Source: Akkermansia biwaensis
Lineage (GTDB): Bacteria; Verrucomicrobiota; Verrucomicrobiia; Verrucomicrobiales; Akkermansiaceae
Assembly (NCBI RefSeq): GCF_026072915.1
Contig: NZ_AP025943.1
Location: forward strand, 2,604,001-2,668,000
Length of the DNA: 64,000 nucleotides
Direction: 5' to 3'
Shown: positions 53,886-62,872 of the stretch, piece after piece
Numbering within the stretch: position 1 is the stretch's first letter
Layout of the letters: the number at the start of each line of letters is the position of its first letter
Notes under the pieces: generated by a model
Told to the model about the DNA's origin: nothing
The model's database searches: none
Seen by the model: the letters and a program-made list of their open reading frames with translations, nothing else
Translations under genes and position numbers: made by a program

Positions 53886-54424
53886 GAGGAAGGTGACGTC
53901 TTTTGTTCGGCTGCGTGGCGGTTGAGAACGTCGCACAAGTGGGCGGCATCCTGCTCTCCATGCAGGCTGTTGATTATCATTGATTGAGAAATAACTGCCA
54001 TGACGCAGGGAGCGTTTACGACTCTTCCTTCCACGACAATGGCTATTCTGTCCTTGCCCACCTTCATGGCGGAGGTGGCCTCTTTCATGGTTTTGGAGGC
54101 CTGAGTGTTCAGGGTGATGTTGATTGCATGCGGCATGCTCAAATCCACCTGCGCCTCCCTGACGCCAGATTCCGTTACAATAGGTGTGTTACTCAGAAAC
54201 AGCTTCTCCTGTTCGATCTGCCCCTGGCAGTTGCGAAATCCATAAATATACGGTGTGTATCCTGCCGGGCATGGCTTCCCTTCCGCCACAAGGCGGTCAT
54301 TGTCCGGATGCACCGCCCTGAAGGCAACCAGGGGGACCGGAGACGGTTCCGGCGCATCAGCCGCCGGGGACGGGATCGGAATCCATGTGGAAAAAAGGGC
54401 CAGGAGACAGAGCAACTGTTTCAT
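53873..54424 (-). CDS. secreted protein resembling the SecD P1 head subdomain
   Basis: From ATG 54424 the product has 183 aa with a signal peptide (MKQLLCLLALFSTWIPIPSP). The C-terminal half follows the pattern of the SecDF P1 head subdomain: TESGVREAQVDLSMPHAINI, then KTMKEATSAMKVGKDRIAIV, then VEGRVVNAPCVMAVIS with the 'ivvdG.v.saP' core, and DAAHLCDVLNRHAAEQ. There is no transmembrane helix besides the signal peptide, so it is not a translocase subunit. The role is unknown. The longer frame from 54553 adds 43 unconvincing residues. Confidence 0.6.
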   Translation of the reverse strand: MKQLLCLLALFSTWIPIPSPAADAPEPSPVPLVAFRAVHPDNDRLVAEGKPCPAGYTPYIYGFRNCQGQIEQEKLFLSNTPIVTESGVREAQVDLSMPHAINITLNTQASKTMKEATSAMKVGKDRIAIVVEGRVVNAPCVMAVISQSMIINSLHGEQDAAHLCDVLNRHAAEQKTSPSSPAA

Positions 54425-54625
54425 TGCCTGAATGGTAAAAGCAAGGAAAACAGACGGCAAGCTAAAAGTCCCGGCAGAATCTTGTACGCTATTGAGGAAC
54501 CACTCCTTCTCAAGCCTGCGGGCAAACCATTCCCGGCCCTTTTCGGGATTCATGCCACAGTCTGTCGCTGCAAGGGCTCTCCTGCTTCTCTGCCGTCAGC
54601 GGGAAAAAACGTGGGGCGCAGAAAA

Positions 54626-54657
54626 ATAAAAGCCCCTGTGACCTTGCGGACCAGGGG
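54626..54657 (-). terminator. terminator of the HTH regulator gene
   Basis: On the minus strand CCCCTG and CAGGGG form a short stem (loop 13), followed by CTTTTATTTTT, 75 bases beyond the stop at 54733. Confidence 0.55.
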
Positions 54658-54732
54658 GAAGTAACCCTGGGAAACATCAAGCAGGCGCACTCTCTCCTCT
54701 TCCCGAACGGAACGGGATTCCGGACTGTGGGA

Positions 54733-55185
54733 TCAGCGCGGCTTGTTCGGAGCGGAATCCGGTCCGGAGGTGCGCGGGATGCCGTATCCTTTGGGTTCTT
54801 CCGCAACGCGGAGGGATTCCGGGTAAACGTGCTCCATGCGTTCCTGGGCGTCGCGGATCAGGATTCCTTCAGCCCATTCCTCCACGGTCATATTGTCCTT
54901 CCGGGCAGCTTTTTCAATGAGCTTGTAATCGTCGGTATTCACCATGACGGCAAACGGCTTCCAATGGGCCCTGGCCGCTTCCTTGAGTTCCTTTTCCCGC
55001 TCCGTCTTCTCCATCATCAGCCTGATAAGAGCCTCCTTGTCCTTGGGAATGGATACTCTGGCCAGCCAGTTGCGAACCGTGTTGGGCGAAACGAAACATT
55101 CCGCCGCAAACTCTTCACGGGTCATTTTCTGCTGTTTCAACCAAACCTTGATTTGGGCTTTGAGTTCGTCCTGGTTCTCACTCAT
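54733..55185 (-). CDS. HTH regulator with a ribbon-helix-helix-like C-terminal part
   Basis: The 150-aa protein begins with a Cro/C1-like helix-turn-helix (KMTREEFAAECFVSPNTVRNW, about 20-40). A charged linker follows, then a second segment near 78-112 (FAVMVNTDDYKLIEKAARKD, NMTVEEWAEGILI) that has the strand-helix-helix pattern of ribbon-helix-helix proteins. Its C-terminus is disordered and proline-rich. It is divergent from two tiny genes, with a 9-bp palindrome between them, which suggests autoregulated control. The HTH is certain by pattern, the RHH part inferred. Confidence 0.75.
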   Translation of the reverse strand: MSENQDELKAQIKVWLKQQKMTREEFAAECFVSPNTVRNWLARVSIPKDKEALIRLMMEKTEREKELKEAARAHWKPFAVMVNTDDYKLIEKAARKDNMTVEEWAEGILIRDAQERMEHVYPESLRVAEEPKGYGIPRTSGPDSAPNKPR

Positions 55186-55241
55186 GCATATTTTGTAACG
55201 CTATCGGTGCGTGAATTCAACCTTTTTATGAATAAGTCCCT

Positions 55242-55277
55242 TAAATGGTATATTATTCTTGACGAAAGTACCATTTA
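55242..55277. promoter_or_regulatory. operator-like palindrome between divergent genes
   Basis: TAAATGGTA at 55242-55250 and TACCATTTA at 55269-55277 are exact inverted repeats with an 18-base gap, midway between the HTH gene and the 70-aa gene. A TTGACG lies in the gap. This is the expected place for binding by the HTH protein. Confidence 0.5.
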
Positions 55278-55339
55278 CGTTGCAATATTCCTCTGTAAAG
55301 GCATCCAATAGTTCAAAATCGTACCTGAAAAGATATTTT

Positions 55340-55552
55340 ATGAAGACGGGAAACAAGAAAAAAATCCAGAAAAAAATTCAGATCAAGGTAAAAATGCCGC
55401 TGTCCATCCAGTTTTTCCGGGATGCGGAAGCGGAAGCCCTCCACGTGCAGCGCTGCCAGCTGGACAGGGCCACCCTGCTGGCCTGTGCCGTGAAACGCCT
55501 GCGGGAAGAACAGGCCGGGGAATCCGCGTCCGGTCAAAAGCCATCCGCATGA
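55340..55552 (+). CDS. small basic protein, possibly ribbon-helix-helix, 70 aa
   Basis: The ATG at 55340 gives 70 aa: a very basic start (MKTGNKKKIQKKIQIKVK) and then PLSIQFFRDAEAEALHVQRC followed by LDRATLLACAVKRLREEQ. This strand-helix-helix order resembles small RHH DNA-binding proteins. The following 45-aa gene overlaps it by four bases (ATGA), so the two are translationally coupled. It is transcribed away from the HTH regulator. A longer frame from 55259 is possible. Confidence 0.55.
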   Translation: MKTGNKKKIQKKIQIKVKMPLSIQFFRDAEAEALHVQRCQLDRATLLACAVKRLREEQAGESASGQKPSA

Positions 55553-55686
55553 CTCAGGACATATACTGGGAGCTGCTGATCTGGCTGTTCCGCTCCTTTA
55601 TGGGTGTAACGGCATTTGCCTTTACCGTGGCCGCGTACCAGGCCATGCGGTGCCGGAAAAGGACGGACCGCAAACGGAAAAGGTAG
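55549..55686 (+). CDS. 45-aa single-pass membrane micro-protein
   Basis: The ATG overlaps the TGA of the 70-aa gene (ATGA). The 45 residues start MTQDIYWELLIWLF, hold one transmembrane stretch (LIWLFRSFMGVTAFAFTVAA) and end with a very basic tail (RCRKRTDRKRKR). The hydrophobic helix plus basic end resembles small membrane toxins or anchors, but no family is recognised. It is the second gene of a two-gene unit facing the HTH regulator. Confidence 0.55.
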   Translation: MTQDIYWELLIWLFRSFMGVTAFAFTVAAYQAMRCRKRTDRKRKR

Positions 55687-55780
55687 GGGGGAATGTGCGG
55701 AAAGCCGTGCTTTCCGCGGGAAAGGTTGCGGAATCATCTGCGGAATTGACCTCCGGGGGCATATCCCCTATCTTCCGGGA

Positions 55781-56377
55781 ATGTCCAGCAGCCTTCCGGA
55801 TGAAGCCGTTCTGTCCCGCATGAGCCATGAGGAACTCTGGCGCCTGTTTCCCATCATCCTGAGTGGTTCCAGAGAGGAATGGGCGGAACTTTACCGCCGG
55901 GAAAGGGACCTGCTGGCGGAGGCCGTGGACCGCACGCACATCGCCCGCATCTCCCATATCGGGAGCACGGCGGTGCCCGGCCTGGACGCCAAGCCTACCA
56001 TTGACATTCTGATGGAGGTTTCTCCGGATTCGTTTGTTTTTAAAACGCCTCCTTTGCTGCGGAAATGCGGTTATATGGAGACGCATCGTGACGAGGAGCG
56101 CATGGGCCTGGTCATGGTAAAGGGCTATACGGCGGAGGGGTTCCGGGGGCAGGCCTTCCACCTGCATGTGCGCCCCTGGCGGGATTGGGATGAGCTTTAT
56201 TTCCGGGATTACTTGGCTGCTCACCCTAAAGAGGCGCAGAAGTACGCCGAGCTTAAGCGCTCTTTAAAAGAAAAGTTTGAGTTCAACCGCGACGCCTATA
56301 CGGAAGGAAAAACGAAGATCATCACGGCCATGACCCGCCGGGCGCGGGAGGAAATGCCGGGCAGGTACGTTCCGTAA
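55781..56377 (+). CDS. GrpB-family protein (nucleotidyltransferase-like fold)
   Basis: The 198-aa product starts at ATG 55781 (MSSSLPDEAVL). It contains ARISHIGSTAVPGLDAKPTI followed by DILMEV, the family signature of GrpB/UPF0157 proteins with the nucleotidyltransferase-like GS motif and the catalytic-type D.D pair. HLHVRPWRDWDELYFRDYL and KFEFNRDAYTEGKTKI are other conserved blocks. The biochemical function of the family is poorly known. Its long in-frame upstream extension is not used. It stands alone. Confidence 0.85.
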   Translation: MSSSLPDEAVLSRMSHEELWRLFPIILSGSREEWAELYRRERDLLAEAVDRTHIARISHIGSTAVPGLDAKPTIDILMEVSPDSFVFKTPPLLRKCGYMETHRDEERMGLVMVKGYTAEGFRGQAFHLHVRPWRDWDELYFRDYLAAHPKEAQKYAELKRSLKEKFEFNRDAYTEGKTKIITAMTRRAREEMPGRYVP

Positions 56378-56537
56378 GGTCCCGGGGTGGGACTGTCCGC
56401 TTTTTATCGGAAGGGTGCGCGTGGCTTCGGCATGTGGCGGATGGGGGCGCCATGGAACAAGCCCTTTTCCCTCATCCAAAATATCCTTTACAGGTTTTTT
56501 GGAACCTATTATGTTGTAAACAATATAGTTAATAGTG

Positions 56538-57119
56538 ATGAATATTGGAATATCCCTTGTGATCTTCCCCCTGGCATGTGTTGCCGGTGAGATGGAAAAC
56601 CCCGGACTGGGCCAGATCCGGCTGGAGACGGTTGCTTCCCTGAAAACGCTGAGTCAGGAAGTAACCGCGGCGGAAAAACAATCGTTCCAGGTTCCCGCCT
56701 TTGATGGAACACGGTATAGCATTCCGGATGCTCCTCCGTATTGGGAGGCGGATTCCCGCTCTCTGGTTTCGCGCAGTATGGGGCGCAACGAGGCCAACAG
56801 CCCCTGTTATACTGAAACCCGGGAAATGCTGAGCCCTGACGGAATGCTGCTGACCACCGTCCGGATGCGGAAGGTAAGAGATTCCAGGCCATTTTTTGAA
56901 AAAGAAGTTCACCGAGCCGTTTTCCCATATCTTTTTGTGGATTCCCTGACGGATATCGTGGAAAAAAAGGATGAGCGTCTCTATTTCACTTTTTGGGATG
57001 TGGACCTTTCCTCAGGGGATCTGGTCCGGATCTACGTGCGGACCTATTTACTGCATTCCCGTCAATTGGTCTCGGAGGATGTCCGGTATTCAAAATCCCG
57101 GAAGGGGAAAGATAAATAA
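56538..57119 (+). CDS. secreted hypothetical protein, 193 aa
   Basis: ATG 56538 starts MNIGISLVIFPLACVAGE, a short signal peptide with cleavage after VAG or VAGEM. A preceding in-frame GTG is adjacent but less likely. The mature protein is beta-rich and charged, with FFEKEVHRAVFPYLFVD and YFTFWDVDLSSGDLVRIYV. No family is recognised. It lies between grpB-like and hisC and is probably transcribed alone. Confidence 0.65.
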   Translation: MNIGISLVIFPLACVAGEMENPGLGQIRLETVASLKTLSQEVTAAEKQSFQVPAFDGTRYSIPDAPPYWEADSRSLVSRSMGRNEANSPCYTETREMLSPDGMLLTTVRMRKVRDSRPFFEKEVHRAVFPYLFVDSLTDIVEKKDERLYFTFWDVDLSSGDLVRIYVRTYLLHSRQLVSEDVRYSKSRKGKDK

Positions 57120-57329
57120 ATGCCGGGGGCGAGTGGGGCGCAGCATTTAAGTGTATAACGGCAGGTGGATACTCTTCATAATTGGACGGGATGATTTCCG
57201 GCCGGTGCCTCGCGGAAAGGCATCTCACTGCTTTTTACCTGGACGGCATGGCGGCAAACTTTTTAGAGAATTTCCCGGATGGAAATCAGTATTGCCAGAA
57301 AAGGGGAATGGCAGTAACATTTCGCCGCT

Positions 57330-58421
57330 ATGAGTATTGAAAGTTTCGCAAACCAGCATGTGCTTGAGCTGGTGGCTTATCAGCCGGGCAAGCCGATTGA
57401 GGAAACGGCCCGGGAACTGGGCCTGGATCCCCGTGACATTGTGAAACTGGCTTCCAATGAAAATCCCCTGGGACCGTCCCCCCGGGCGGTGGAGGCCATC
57501 TCCCGGGCGGCTGCCGGAGTAAACATTTATCCGGACGGCGCGGCTTTCCGGCTGCGTTCCGCCATTGCGGAATTCTGCGGCGTGGACTTTGGCCAGACGG
57601 TGGTGGGCACGGGCAGCAGCGAAGTGATTGAACTCATTTGCCACGCCCTGCTGAACCCGCAGGCCGAGGTGGTGGCCGCCAGGCACGCCTTTTCCATGTA
57701 CCCCATCATGGCCAGGCTGTTCGGCGCGGCGTACGTGGAAGTTCCCAACAAGCCGGACTGGACCCATGACCTGAACGGGTTTCTGGACGCCATTACGGAC
57801 CGCACGCGCATCGTATTCATCACCAACCCCACTAACCCGGTCGGCACCGTCGTCGGCCAGCGGGAAATCGACGATTTCATGGCGAAGGTGCCGGACCATG
57901 TGCTGGTGTGCTTTGACGAGGCGTACCGGGAGTTTTCCGACAACCCGCCGGACACCCTCAAATTCGTGAGGGAAGGGCGCAACGTGATCGTCCTGCGCAC
58001 CTTTTCCAAGGCTTACGGCCTGGCGGGCCTGCGCGTGGGCTACGGCATTGCCCCGGAAGCCGTAGCCGGCATGCTGCACAAGGCGCGCGCGCCGTTCAAC
58101 CTGCACGTCCTGGCGCAGGAAGCGGCCCTGGCCGCCCTGGAAGACCAGGAGCATGTGCGCCGCACGGTGGAAAACAATGCCGCGGGCATGCGCTTCTACG
58201 AACAGGCGTTCAGGGACATGGGGCTGGAATGGATTCCCAGCCAGGGGAACTTCATTCTGGTGAAGGTGGGGCAGGGCAAAAAGGTGTTCAACGACATGCT
58301 TGCCAAAGGAGTGATCGTCCGCGCGCAGGACGGCTACGGCCTGCCGGAGTGGATTCGCATCAGCATCGGCACCCCCGCGGAAAACGCCCGCTGCGTGGAA
58401 GTCCTGAAGGAAGTTCTTTAA
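57330..58421 (+). CDS. hisC: histidinol-phosphate aminotransferase
   Basis: HisC makes L-histidinol phosphate from imidazole acetol phosphate and glutamate, using pyridoxal phosphate. The 363-aa product has the N-terminal block LASNENPLGPSPRAVEAI, the PLP-anchoring block GTGSSEVIEL, the ITNPTNPVGTV and CFDEAYREF (Asp that binds the pyridine N) motifs. The Schiff-base lysine is in RTFSKAYGLAGLRVGYG. RISIGTPAEN with the carboxylate-binding Arg lies near the end. The nitroreductase gene follows after 32 bases and may be co-transcribed. hisD is far away, so the his pathway is split. Confidence 0.96.
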   Translation: MSIESFANQHVLELVAYQPGKPIEETARELGLDPRDIVKLASNENPLGPSPRAVEAISRAAAGVNIYPDGAAFRLRSAIAEFCGVDFGQTVVGTGSSEVIELICHALLNPQAEVVAARHAFSMYPIMARLFGAAYVEVPNKPDWTHDLNGFLDAITDRTRIVFITNPTNPVGTVVGQREIDDFMAKVPDHVLVCFDEAYREFSDNPPDTLKFVREGRNVIVLRTFSKAYGLAGLRVGYGIAPEAVAGMLHKARAPFNLHVLAQEAALAALEDQEHVRRTVENNAAGMRFYEQAFRDMGLEWIPSQGNFILVKVGQGKKVFNDMLAKGVIVRAQDGYGLPEWIRISIGTPAENARCVEVLKEVL

Positions 58422-58453
58422 ACAATTTTACCGCTGAACCTGTCATACCTTTT

Positions 58454-59098
58454 ATGATTTCACCGCAACAATACATTGACGGCCTTGAATGGCGCTACGC
58501 CTGCAAGAAATTTGATCCCCGGGCCCGCATTGAAGAACCCGTCTGGCACGCGCTGGCGGAAAGCCTGCGGCTCAGCCCGTCTTCCCTGGGGCTCCAGCTC
58601 TGGAAATTCGTGGTCGTCACGAACCGGGAGCTGAAGGAGCGCCTGCGGGAGGTTTCCTGGAACCAGTCCCAGGTAGAGGACTGCTCCCATTACGTGGTGC
58701 TGTGCGCCCGGCGGGACGCCACCCGGAAGGATGTGGACCGCTACCTGGCCCAGATTGAATTTACACGCCGTCCGTCCGCGGAAAAACTGGCCTCCTCCGC
58801 GGACTTCTACGGCGGCTACGTGAAAGCCCTGACTCCGGAGAAAATGAACACATGGCTGGACTGCCAGGTGTACATCGCCGCCGGGTTCCTGCTCAGCGCG
58901 GCAGCGGCCCTGCGGGTGGACTCCTGCACCATCGGCGGCATGGACCGTCGGAAATACGATGAAATTTTAGGGCTGGACGGCACGCCGTACCGTTCCGTGG
59001 TGGGCGTAGCCCTGGGCTACCGCGCCCAGGACGACGCCTACGCCCGTGAAGCGAAGGTGCGCTTCCCCGCCGGGGAAGTGATCGACATCCGCGCCTGA
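58454..59098 (+). CDS. nitroreductase-family FMN oxidoreductase
   Basis: The 214-aa protein starts [20 protein letters not shown], typical of NfsB-like nitroreductases. [20 protein letters not shown] binds FMN, and the C-terminal ALGYRAQDD is a family block. These enzymes reduce nitro compounds or quinones with NAD(P)H. The substrate is not visible. It follows hisC in the same direction and ends before a strong hairpin. Confidence 0.88.
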   Translation: MISPQQYIDGLEWRYACKKFDPRARIEEPVWHALAESLRLSPSSLGLQLWKFVVVTNRELKERLREVSWNQSQVEDCSHYVVLCARRDATRKDVDRYLAQIEFTRRPSAEKLASSADFYGGYVKALTPEKMNTWLDCQVYIAAGFLLSAAAALRVDSCTIGGMDRRKYDEILGLDGTPYRSVVGVALGYRAQDDAYAREAKVRFPAGEVIDIRA

Positions 59099-59117
59099 AC
59101 CGGGTTTCCCCCATCCG

Positions 59118-59151
59118 GGGCCGGGCCGCCTGAAGACGGTCCGGCCCTTTT
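59118..59151 (+). terminator. terminator after the nitroreductase gene
   Basis: GGGCCGGGCCG and CGGTCCGGCCC pair over 11 positions (one wobble) with an 8-base loop and a TTTTCTTT tail. Confidence 0.85.
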
Positions 59152-59324
59152 CTTTCCGTAAAATCCGTAAAATTGGAAAACGTCTCTTCATCCGGGAACC
59201 GTCTTTGCCGGAATGCCGGGCGGGCTTTCGGCCGCTTTTTTATTTCCTTGCAAGAAAGGGACGGATGTTGCGTAATTCTTACAGCAAATCGGGCATGCCA
59301 TTCTTCCCGGAACGACACACGAAC

Positions 59325-61595
59325 ATGAACAGGAACATACTTTTAATGATGGCCGCATTTGCGGCGGGGCCGCTGATGGGGCAGGATGCCCGGCAGATTG
59401 CCGACTCCCTCGCCATCCCGGAAATCAAGGCCGGGGCCAGACAACTGCCGATGCCCAGCGCCTCCGGCGCCCAAATCAAGCTCCTGGGGGCCGACTATGA
59501 GGAACTCATCAACAGCAAGGGGAAAATAGCCCCCGTCATCTCGGACACTCCGGTAAACGTCAGCTTCAAGGTGACCAAGGGCGGCCAGGAGGCCGTCAGC
59601 AAGGACTATGAAATCACCCTGAAGGCCCCCGCGGCCGCGCAGGGCAACCCCAAGCCCCGGGTTATCCCGGAAATCCTGCAATGGAAGGGCGGCAAGGGGG
59701 AATACAAGCTGGGTTCCACCATCACCGTCGCTTGCCCGGACAAGGAGCTGGCCCGTGCCTTTGCCGCTGACCTGGAAGACGTGCTGGGCCGCAAGGTCAG
59801 GCTCGTTTCCCCCGGAGGTAAGGCGGACATCTCCTTCTCCCTGTTCAAGGAAAGCAACATAGGGAAGGAGGGATACAGCCTCGCCGTCAATGCCGGCGGC
59901 ATCCGTATCGGCGCCCTTACCCCCACCGGGCTGTACTGGGGCACCCGCACCCTGCTTCAAATGCTGCGCCAGAACCCGGACGGCGTGCCCTGCGGCACCG
60001 CCGTGGACTTCCCCCGCTACCCGGTGCGCGGCTTCATGCTGGACATTGCGCGCACGCCCTATCCCCTCAGCTACCTCAAGGACCTGATCCGCACCATGTC
60101 CTGGTACAAGTTGAACGACCTTCACCTGGTCATCAACAACAACTACATTTTCCACGAGCACTACGTGGACAACGGGCATGACCCGTTCAAGGAATCCTAC
60201 TCCGCCTTCCGCCTGGAATCCAACGTGAAGGGGAAGGACGGCACGCCGCTCACCGCCAAAGACCTCTCCTACACCAAAAAGGAATTTGCGGACCTGATCG
60301 GTTACGCCAGACGCCATGGCGTCAACATCGTGCCGGAATTCGACACCCCCGGCCACGCGCTCTCCTTCACCCGGGTGCGTCCGGACCTGATCTACAAAGG
60401 CCCCATGAACCATGAAAAACGCCGTTGCGAGATGCTGGACGCCGGCAACCCGGAAACGATCAGCTTCGTGACCAGGGTCTTTGACGAATACCTGCTGAAA
60501 GACCCCAAGCTGGGCCGCCCGGTATTTGCCGGCTGCAAGGTGTTCCACGTGGGAGCGGATGAATTCTACGGAGACAAGGAAGACTACCGCCACTTTGCGG
60601 ACGGCGTGCTCAGCCACGCCCTCAAGCGCGGCTACACTCCCCGCATCTGGGGCAGCCTCAGCGCCAAGCCCGGCAAGACCCCCGTGGTGAGCAAAGGCGT
60701 TCAAATGAATCTCTGGAGCGCCGGCTGGATGAAGGCGTGGGAAGCCGTCAATCTGGGCTACGATGTCATCAACACGAATGACGGCGCCCTCTACATCGTG
60801 CCCTTTGCCAACTACTACCGCATGGACAGGAATCACAAGGGGCTCTACAACAACTGGATTCCCAACCGCATCGGCAATGAAACGCTTCCCGCCGGGCATC
60901 CCCAGCTCCTGGGAGGCACCTTTGCCATCTGGAACGATGAAACGGATATCATGCACACGGGATACGGCCCGTACGATATTTGGGGAATGCTTTCCGGTTC
61001 CATGGATGTCCTCAGCCAGAAGCTGTGGGGCAAGGCCAAGGCGCCGGACACGTTTGAAGAGCATCGCGAGCTGGTGGCGGCCATCGGCAACGCTCCGCGC
61101 ACCAACCCCCTTCACAAATGGAAAGACGCCCAGCCCTTTGCGGTCACTCCTTCCTCTCTGCCCCAGAAGCTGGACAAGCCCTCGCTGGGACCGAATTACC
61201 GTCTGACCGCGGAACTGGAACTTAACGCCGCTCCGGAAGGCAGGGAACAGGTGCTGCTTTCCGCGCCGGAGGGCGAACTGCTCGCGGTCATGAAGGACGG
61301 CACCGTCGGCTTCCGTCGTGACGACACCCTGGAATTCTCCTTCGGCGCCAAGCTGCCCGTAGGCAAAAAGGTCAAGGTGGAAATTGTGGGTGAACCGGAA
61401 AAAACCAGCCTGTTCCTGGACGGACAGCCTGCCGGAACTGCCGTGCTGAAAAGTTTTTCTGACAAATCCAAGGACTTTATTGAAAACTTCAAGAACCGTC
61501 CCAAGGTGCACCGTTCCACCTTCGTTCTGCCGCTGAAAACCCTGGGTGAATCTTTCCAGGGGAAAGTGTATAACTTCAACGTCCAGCCCTTGTAA
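59325..61595 (+). CDS. secreted beta-N-acetylhexosaminidase (GH20)
   Basis: The enzyme removes terminal beta-linked N-acetylglucosamine or N-acetylgalactosamine, fitting mucin glycan breakdown. From ATG 59325 it has 756 aa and a signal peptide ([19 protein letters not shown]). The alpha/beta N-terminal domain is followed by the TIM barrel: [40 protein letters not shown], then [13 protein letters not shown]. The catalytic Asp412-Glu413 pair is in [16 protein letters not shown]-terminal beta-sandwich (residues about 600-756) resembles a LamG-like domain and may bind sugars. It is followed by a large inverted repeat and an isochorismatase-like gene. Confidence 0.94.
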   Translation: MNRNILLMMAAFAAGPLMGQDARQIADSLAIPEIKAGARQLPMPSASGAQIKLLGADYEELINSKGKIAPVISDTPVNVSFKVTKGGQEAVSKDYEITLKAPAAAQGNPKPRVIPEILQWKGGKGEYKLGSTITVACPDKELARAFAADLEDVLGRKVRLVSPGGKADISFSLFKESNIGKEGYSLAVNAGGIRIGALTPTGLYWGTRTLLQMLRQNPDGVPCGTAVDFPRYPVRGFMLDIARTPYPLSYLKDLIRTMSWYKLNDLHLVINNNYIFHEHYVDNGHDPFKESYSAFRLESNVKGKDGTPLTAKDLSYTKKEFADLIGYARRHGVNIVPEFDTPGHALSFTRVRPDLIYKGPMNHEKRRCEMLDAGNPETISFVTRVFDEYLLKDPKLGRPVFAGCKVFHVGADEFYGDKEDYRHFADGVLSHALKRGYTPRIWGSLSAKPGKTPVVSKGVQMNLWSAGWMKAWEAVNLGYDVINTNDGALYIVPFANYYRMDRNHKGLYNNWIPNRIGNETLPAGHPQLLGGTFAIWNDETDIMHTGYGPYDIWGMLSGSMDVLSQKLWGKAKAPDTFEEHRELVAAIGNAPRTNPLHKWKDAQPFAVTPSSLPQKLDKPSLGPNYRLTAELELNAAPEGREQVLLSAPEGELLAVMKDGTVGFRRDDTLEFSFGAKLPVGKKVKVEIVGEPEKTSLFLDGQPAGTAVLKSFSDKSKDFIENFKNRPKVHRSTFVLPLKTLGESFQGKVYNFNVQPL

Positions 61596-61603
61596 CGCCT
61601 CGC

Positions 61604-61665
61604 GTCCCGTACATCCGTGCCTGTAAAGGGGAGGAATGCCCGCCCGCGGCGCGGATGCACGGGAC
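61604..61665 (+). terminator. imperfect inverted repeat after the hexosaminidase gene
   Basis: GTCCCGTACATCCGTGC faces GCGGATGCACGGGAC with unpaired bases and a 30-base loop. It lacks a T tail, so it is only a weak terminator candidate. Confidence 0.35.
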
Positions 61666-61688
61666 CTTGGAAAATCAGGTAATGCAGA

Positions 61689-62228
61689 ATGAAGGCTCTC
61701 CTCATTATTGACGTTCAGAATGACTACTTTCCCGGCGGAAAGTGTGAGCTTTCCGGCCCGGAAAAGGCTCTGGAGAATATCGTCTCCGTTTTACGGCTCT
61801 TCAGGAAGGCCGGACTGCCCGTCATCCATGTCCGGCACGTCAACACCCGGCCGGATGCCTCCTTCTTCCTGCCGGGGACGGACGGCGTAAAAATCCACAC
61901 CGGATTGACGCCTCTGCCGGGTGAGGATGTGCTCGTCAAGCACGCTCCCAACAGCTTTTACCGGACGGGCCTTGCGGACCTGCTTCGTGCGAAAAAGGTG
62001 GACGAACTGGTCGTGTGCGGCATGATGACCCACATGTGCATAGATACCACGGTCCGTGCGGCCTGGGATCACCAAATTCCCGTAACCTTGCTGTACGATG
62101 CGTGCGCCACGAAGGACCTGTCCGTCATGGGACAGACCATACCGGCCCAAACCGTGCACAACGCCTACATGGCGGGACTGGACGGAATATTTGCACGCGT
62201 CCTGACTGCCGGAGAACTGGAAATCTAG
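61689..62228 (+). CDS. cysteine hydrolase of the isochorismatase family
   Basis: The 179-aa protein carries the triad of the family: Asp8 in LLIIDVQNDYFPGG, Lys84 in VLVKHAPNSF and the nucleophile Cys117 in VVCGMMTHMCIDTT. Members hydrolyse amides such as nicotinamide or ureidoglycine derivatives, or isochorismate. The HNTMxxAGH-type zinc motif is absent, so nicotinamidase is less likely. The substrate cannot be named. A strong hairpin follows the stop. Confidence 0.85.
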   Translation: MKALLIIDVQNDYFPGGKCELSGPEKALENIVSVLRLFRKAGLPVIHVRHVNTRPDASFFLPGTDGVKIHTGLTPLPGEDVLVKHAPNSFYRTGLADLLRAKKVDELVVCGMMTHMCIDTTVRAAWDHQIPVTLLYDACATKDLSVMGQTIPAQTVHNAYMAGLDGIFARVLTAGELEI

Positions 62229-62243
62229 CCCCGGAACTCCTTC

Positions 62244-62270
62244 GCGGGGACGGGGAAGGGCCGTCCCCGC
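62244..62270 (+). terminator. strong hairpin after the cysteine hydrolase gene
   Basis: GCGGGGACGG pairs perfectly with CCGTCCCCGC over 10 bp with a 7-base loop. It lacks a T tail, but its position just after the stop suggests termination or mRNA protection. Confidence 0.55.
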
Positions 62271-62442
62271 AGCGCACATGCCGGAATAACCGGGATAAAT
62301 GTGCAGGCATGTCCCTGCCGGCGCATGGCCCATGTGTTCGGATAATTCCCCGGTGGACTTCCCTCCATCCCGCCGGAGCCGTGCCCCCGGCGTTCCGAAA
62401 AAACTGATCACGGCAGTTTGCGAGCCGGACGCCCGGAACGGC

Positions 62443-62814
62443 TTATCGTCCCTCCGTATCCGCTCCCATGGGGAGGAGGTTTTCAACAGGCACCCATCCT
62501 TGTTCCCCGGAAGCGGGGTTCCGGCACCATATCCAGCCGTTGAGCGCCTGGGAACCGGCCAGGACTTCCCCCTCCTCCGCATTCAATTCCCTGGCGGAAT
62601 AATCTTCCAGCGCTTCTCCCACGCTGCCGCCCAGCCATTGGAGCACCTGTTTGGGAACCCAGCCCTTGTTCCGGTCTTCCGTCTCGCAGAAATACCAGTC
62701 GTTCCAGGCTTCGTTCTCCTCGTACTTCTCTCCAATGACAAGTCTCTCGCCCCTGGAAATAATGACGGGATTCGGGAACTCGCTTTGGTGCCTTTTGATT
62801 ACCTGATACTTCAT
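62443..62814 (-). CDS. tandem SH3-like domain protein, 123 aa
   Basis: The protein starts at ATG 62814 (MKYQVIKRHQSEFPNPVIIS). It contains two SH3-like repeats: GERLVIGEKYEENEAWNDWY with ETEDRNKGWVPKQVLQW, and NAEEGEVLAGSQALNGWIWC with NPASGEQGWVPVENLL. The GWVP(K/V) motifs match bacterial/variant SH3 domains, which bind peptides or cell-wall components. No signal peptide is present, so it may act in the cytoplasm. The adjacent NlpC/P60-like gene ends 59 bases upstream. Confidence 0.8.
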   Translation of the reverse strand: MKYQVIKRHQSEFPNPVIISRGERLVIGEKYEENEAWNDWYFCETEDRNKGWVPKQVLQWLGGSVGEALEDYSARELNAEEGEVLAGSQALNGWIWCRNPASGEQGWVPVENLLPMGADTEGR

Positions 62815-62872
62815 ATCCGCTCTGTTCGTTTGGGTTCCTTTTTCCGGAAAAACCGGGCTGCTGCGGCATTAT

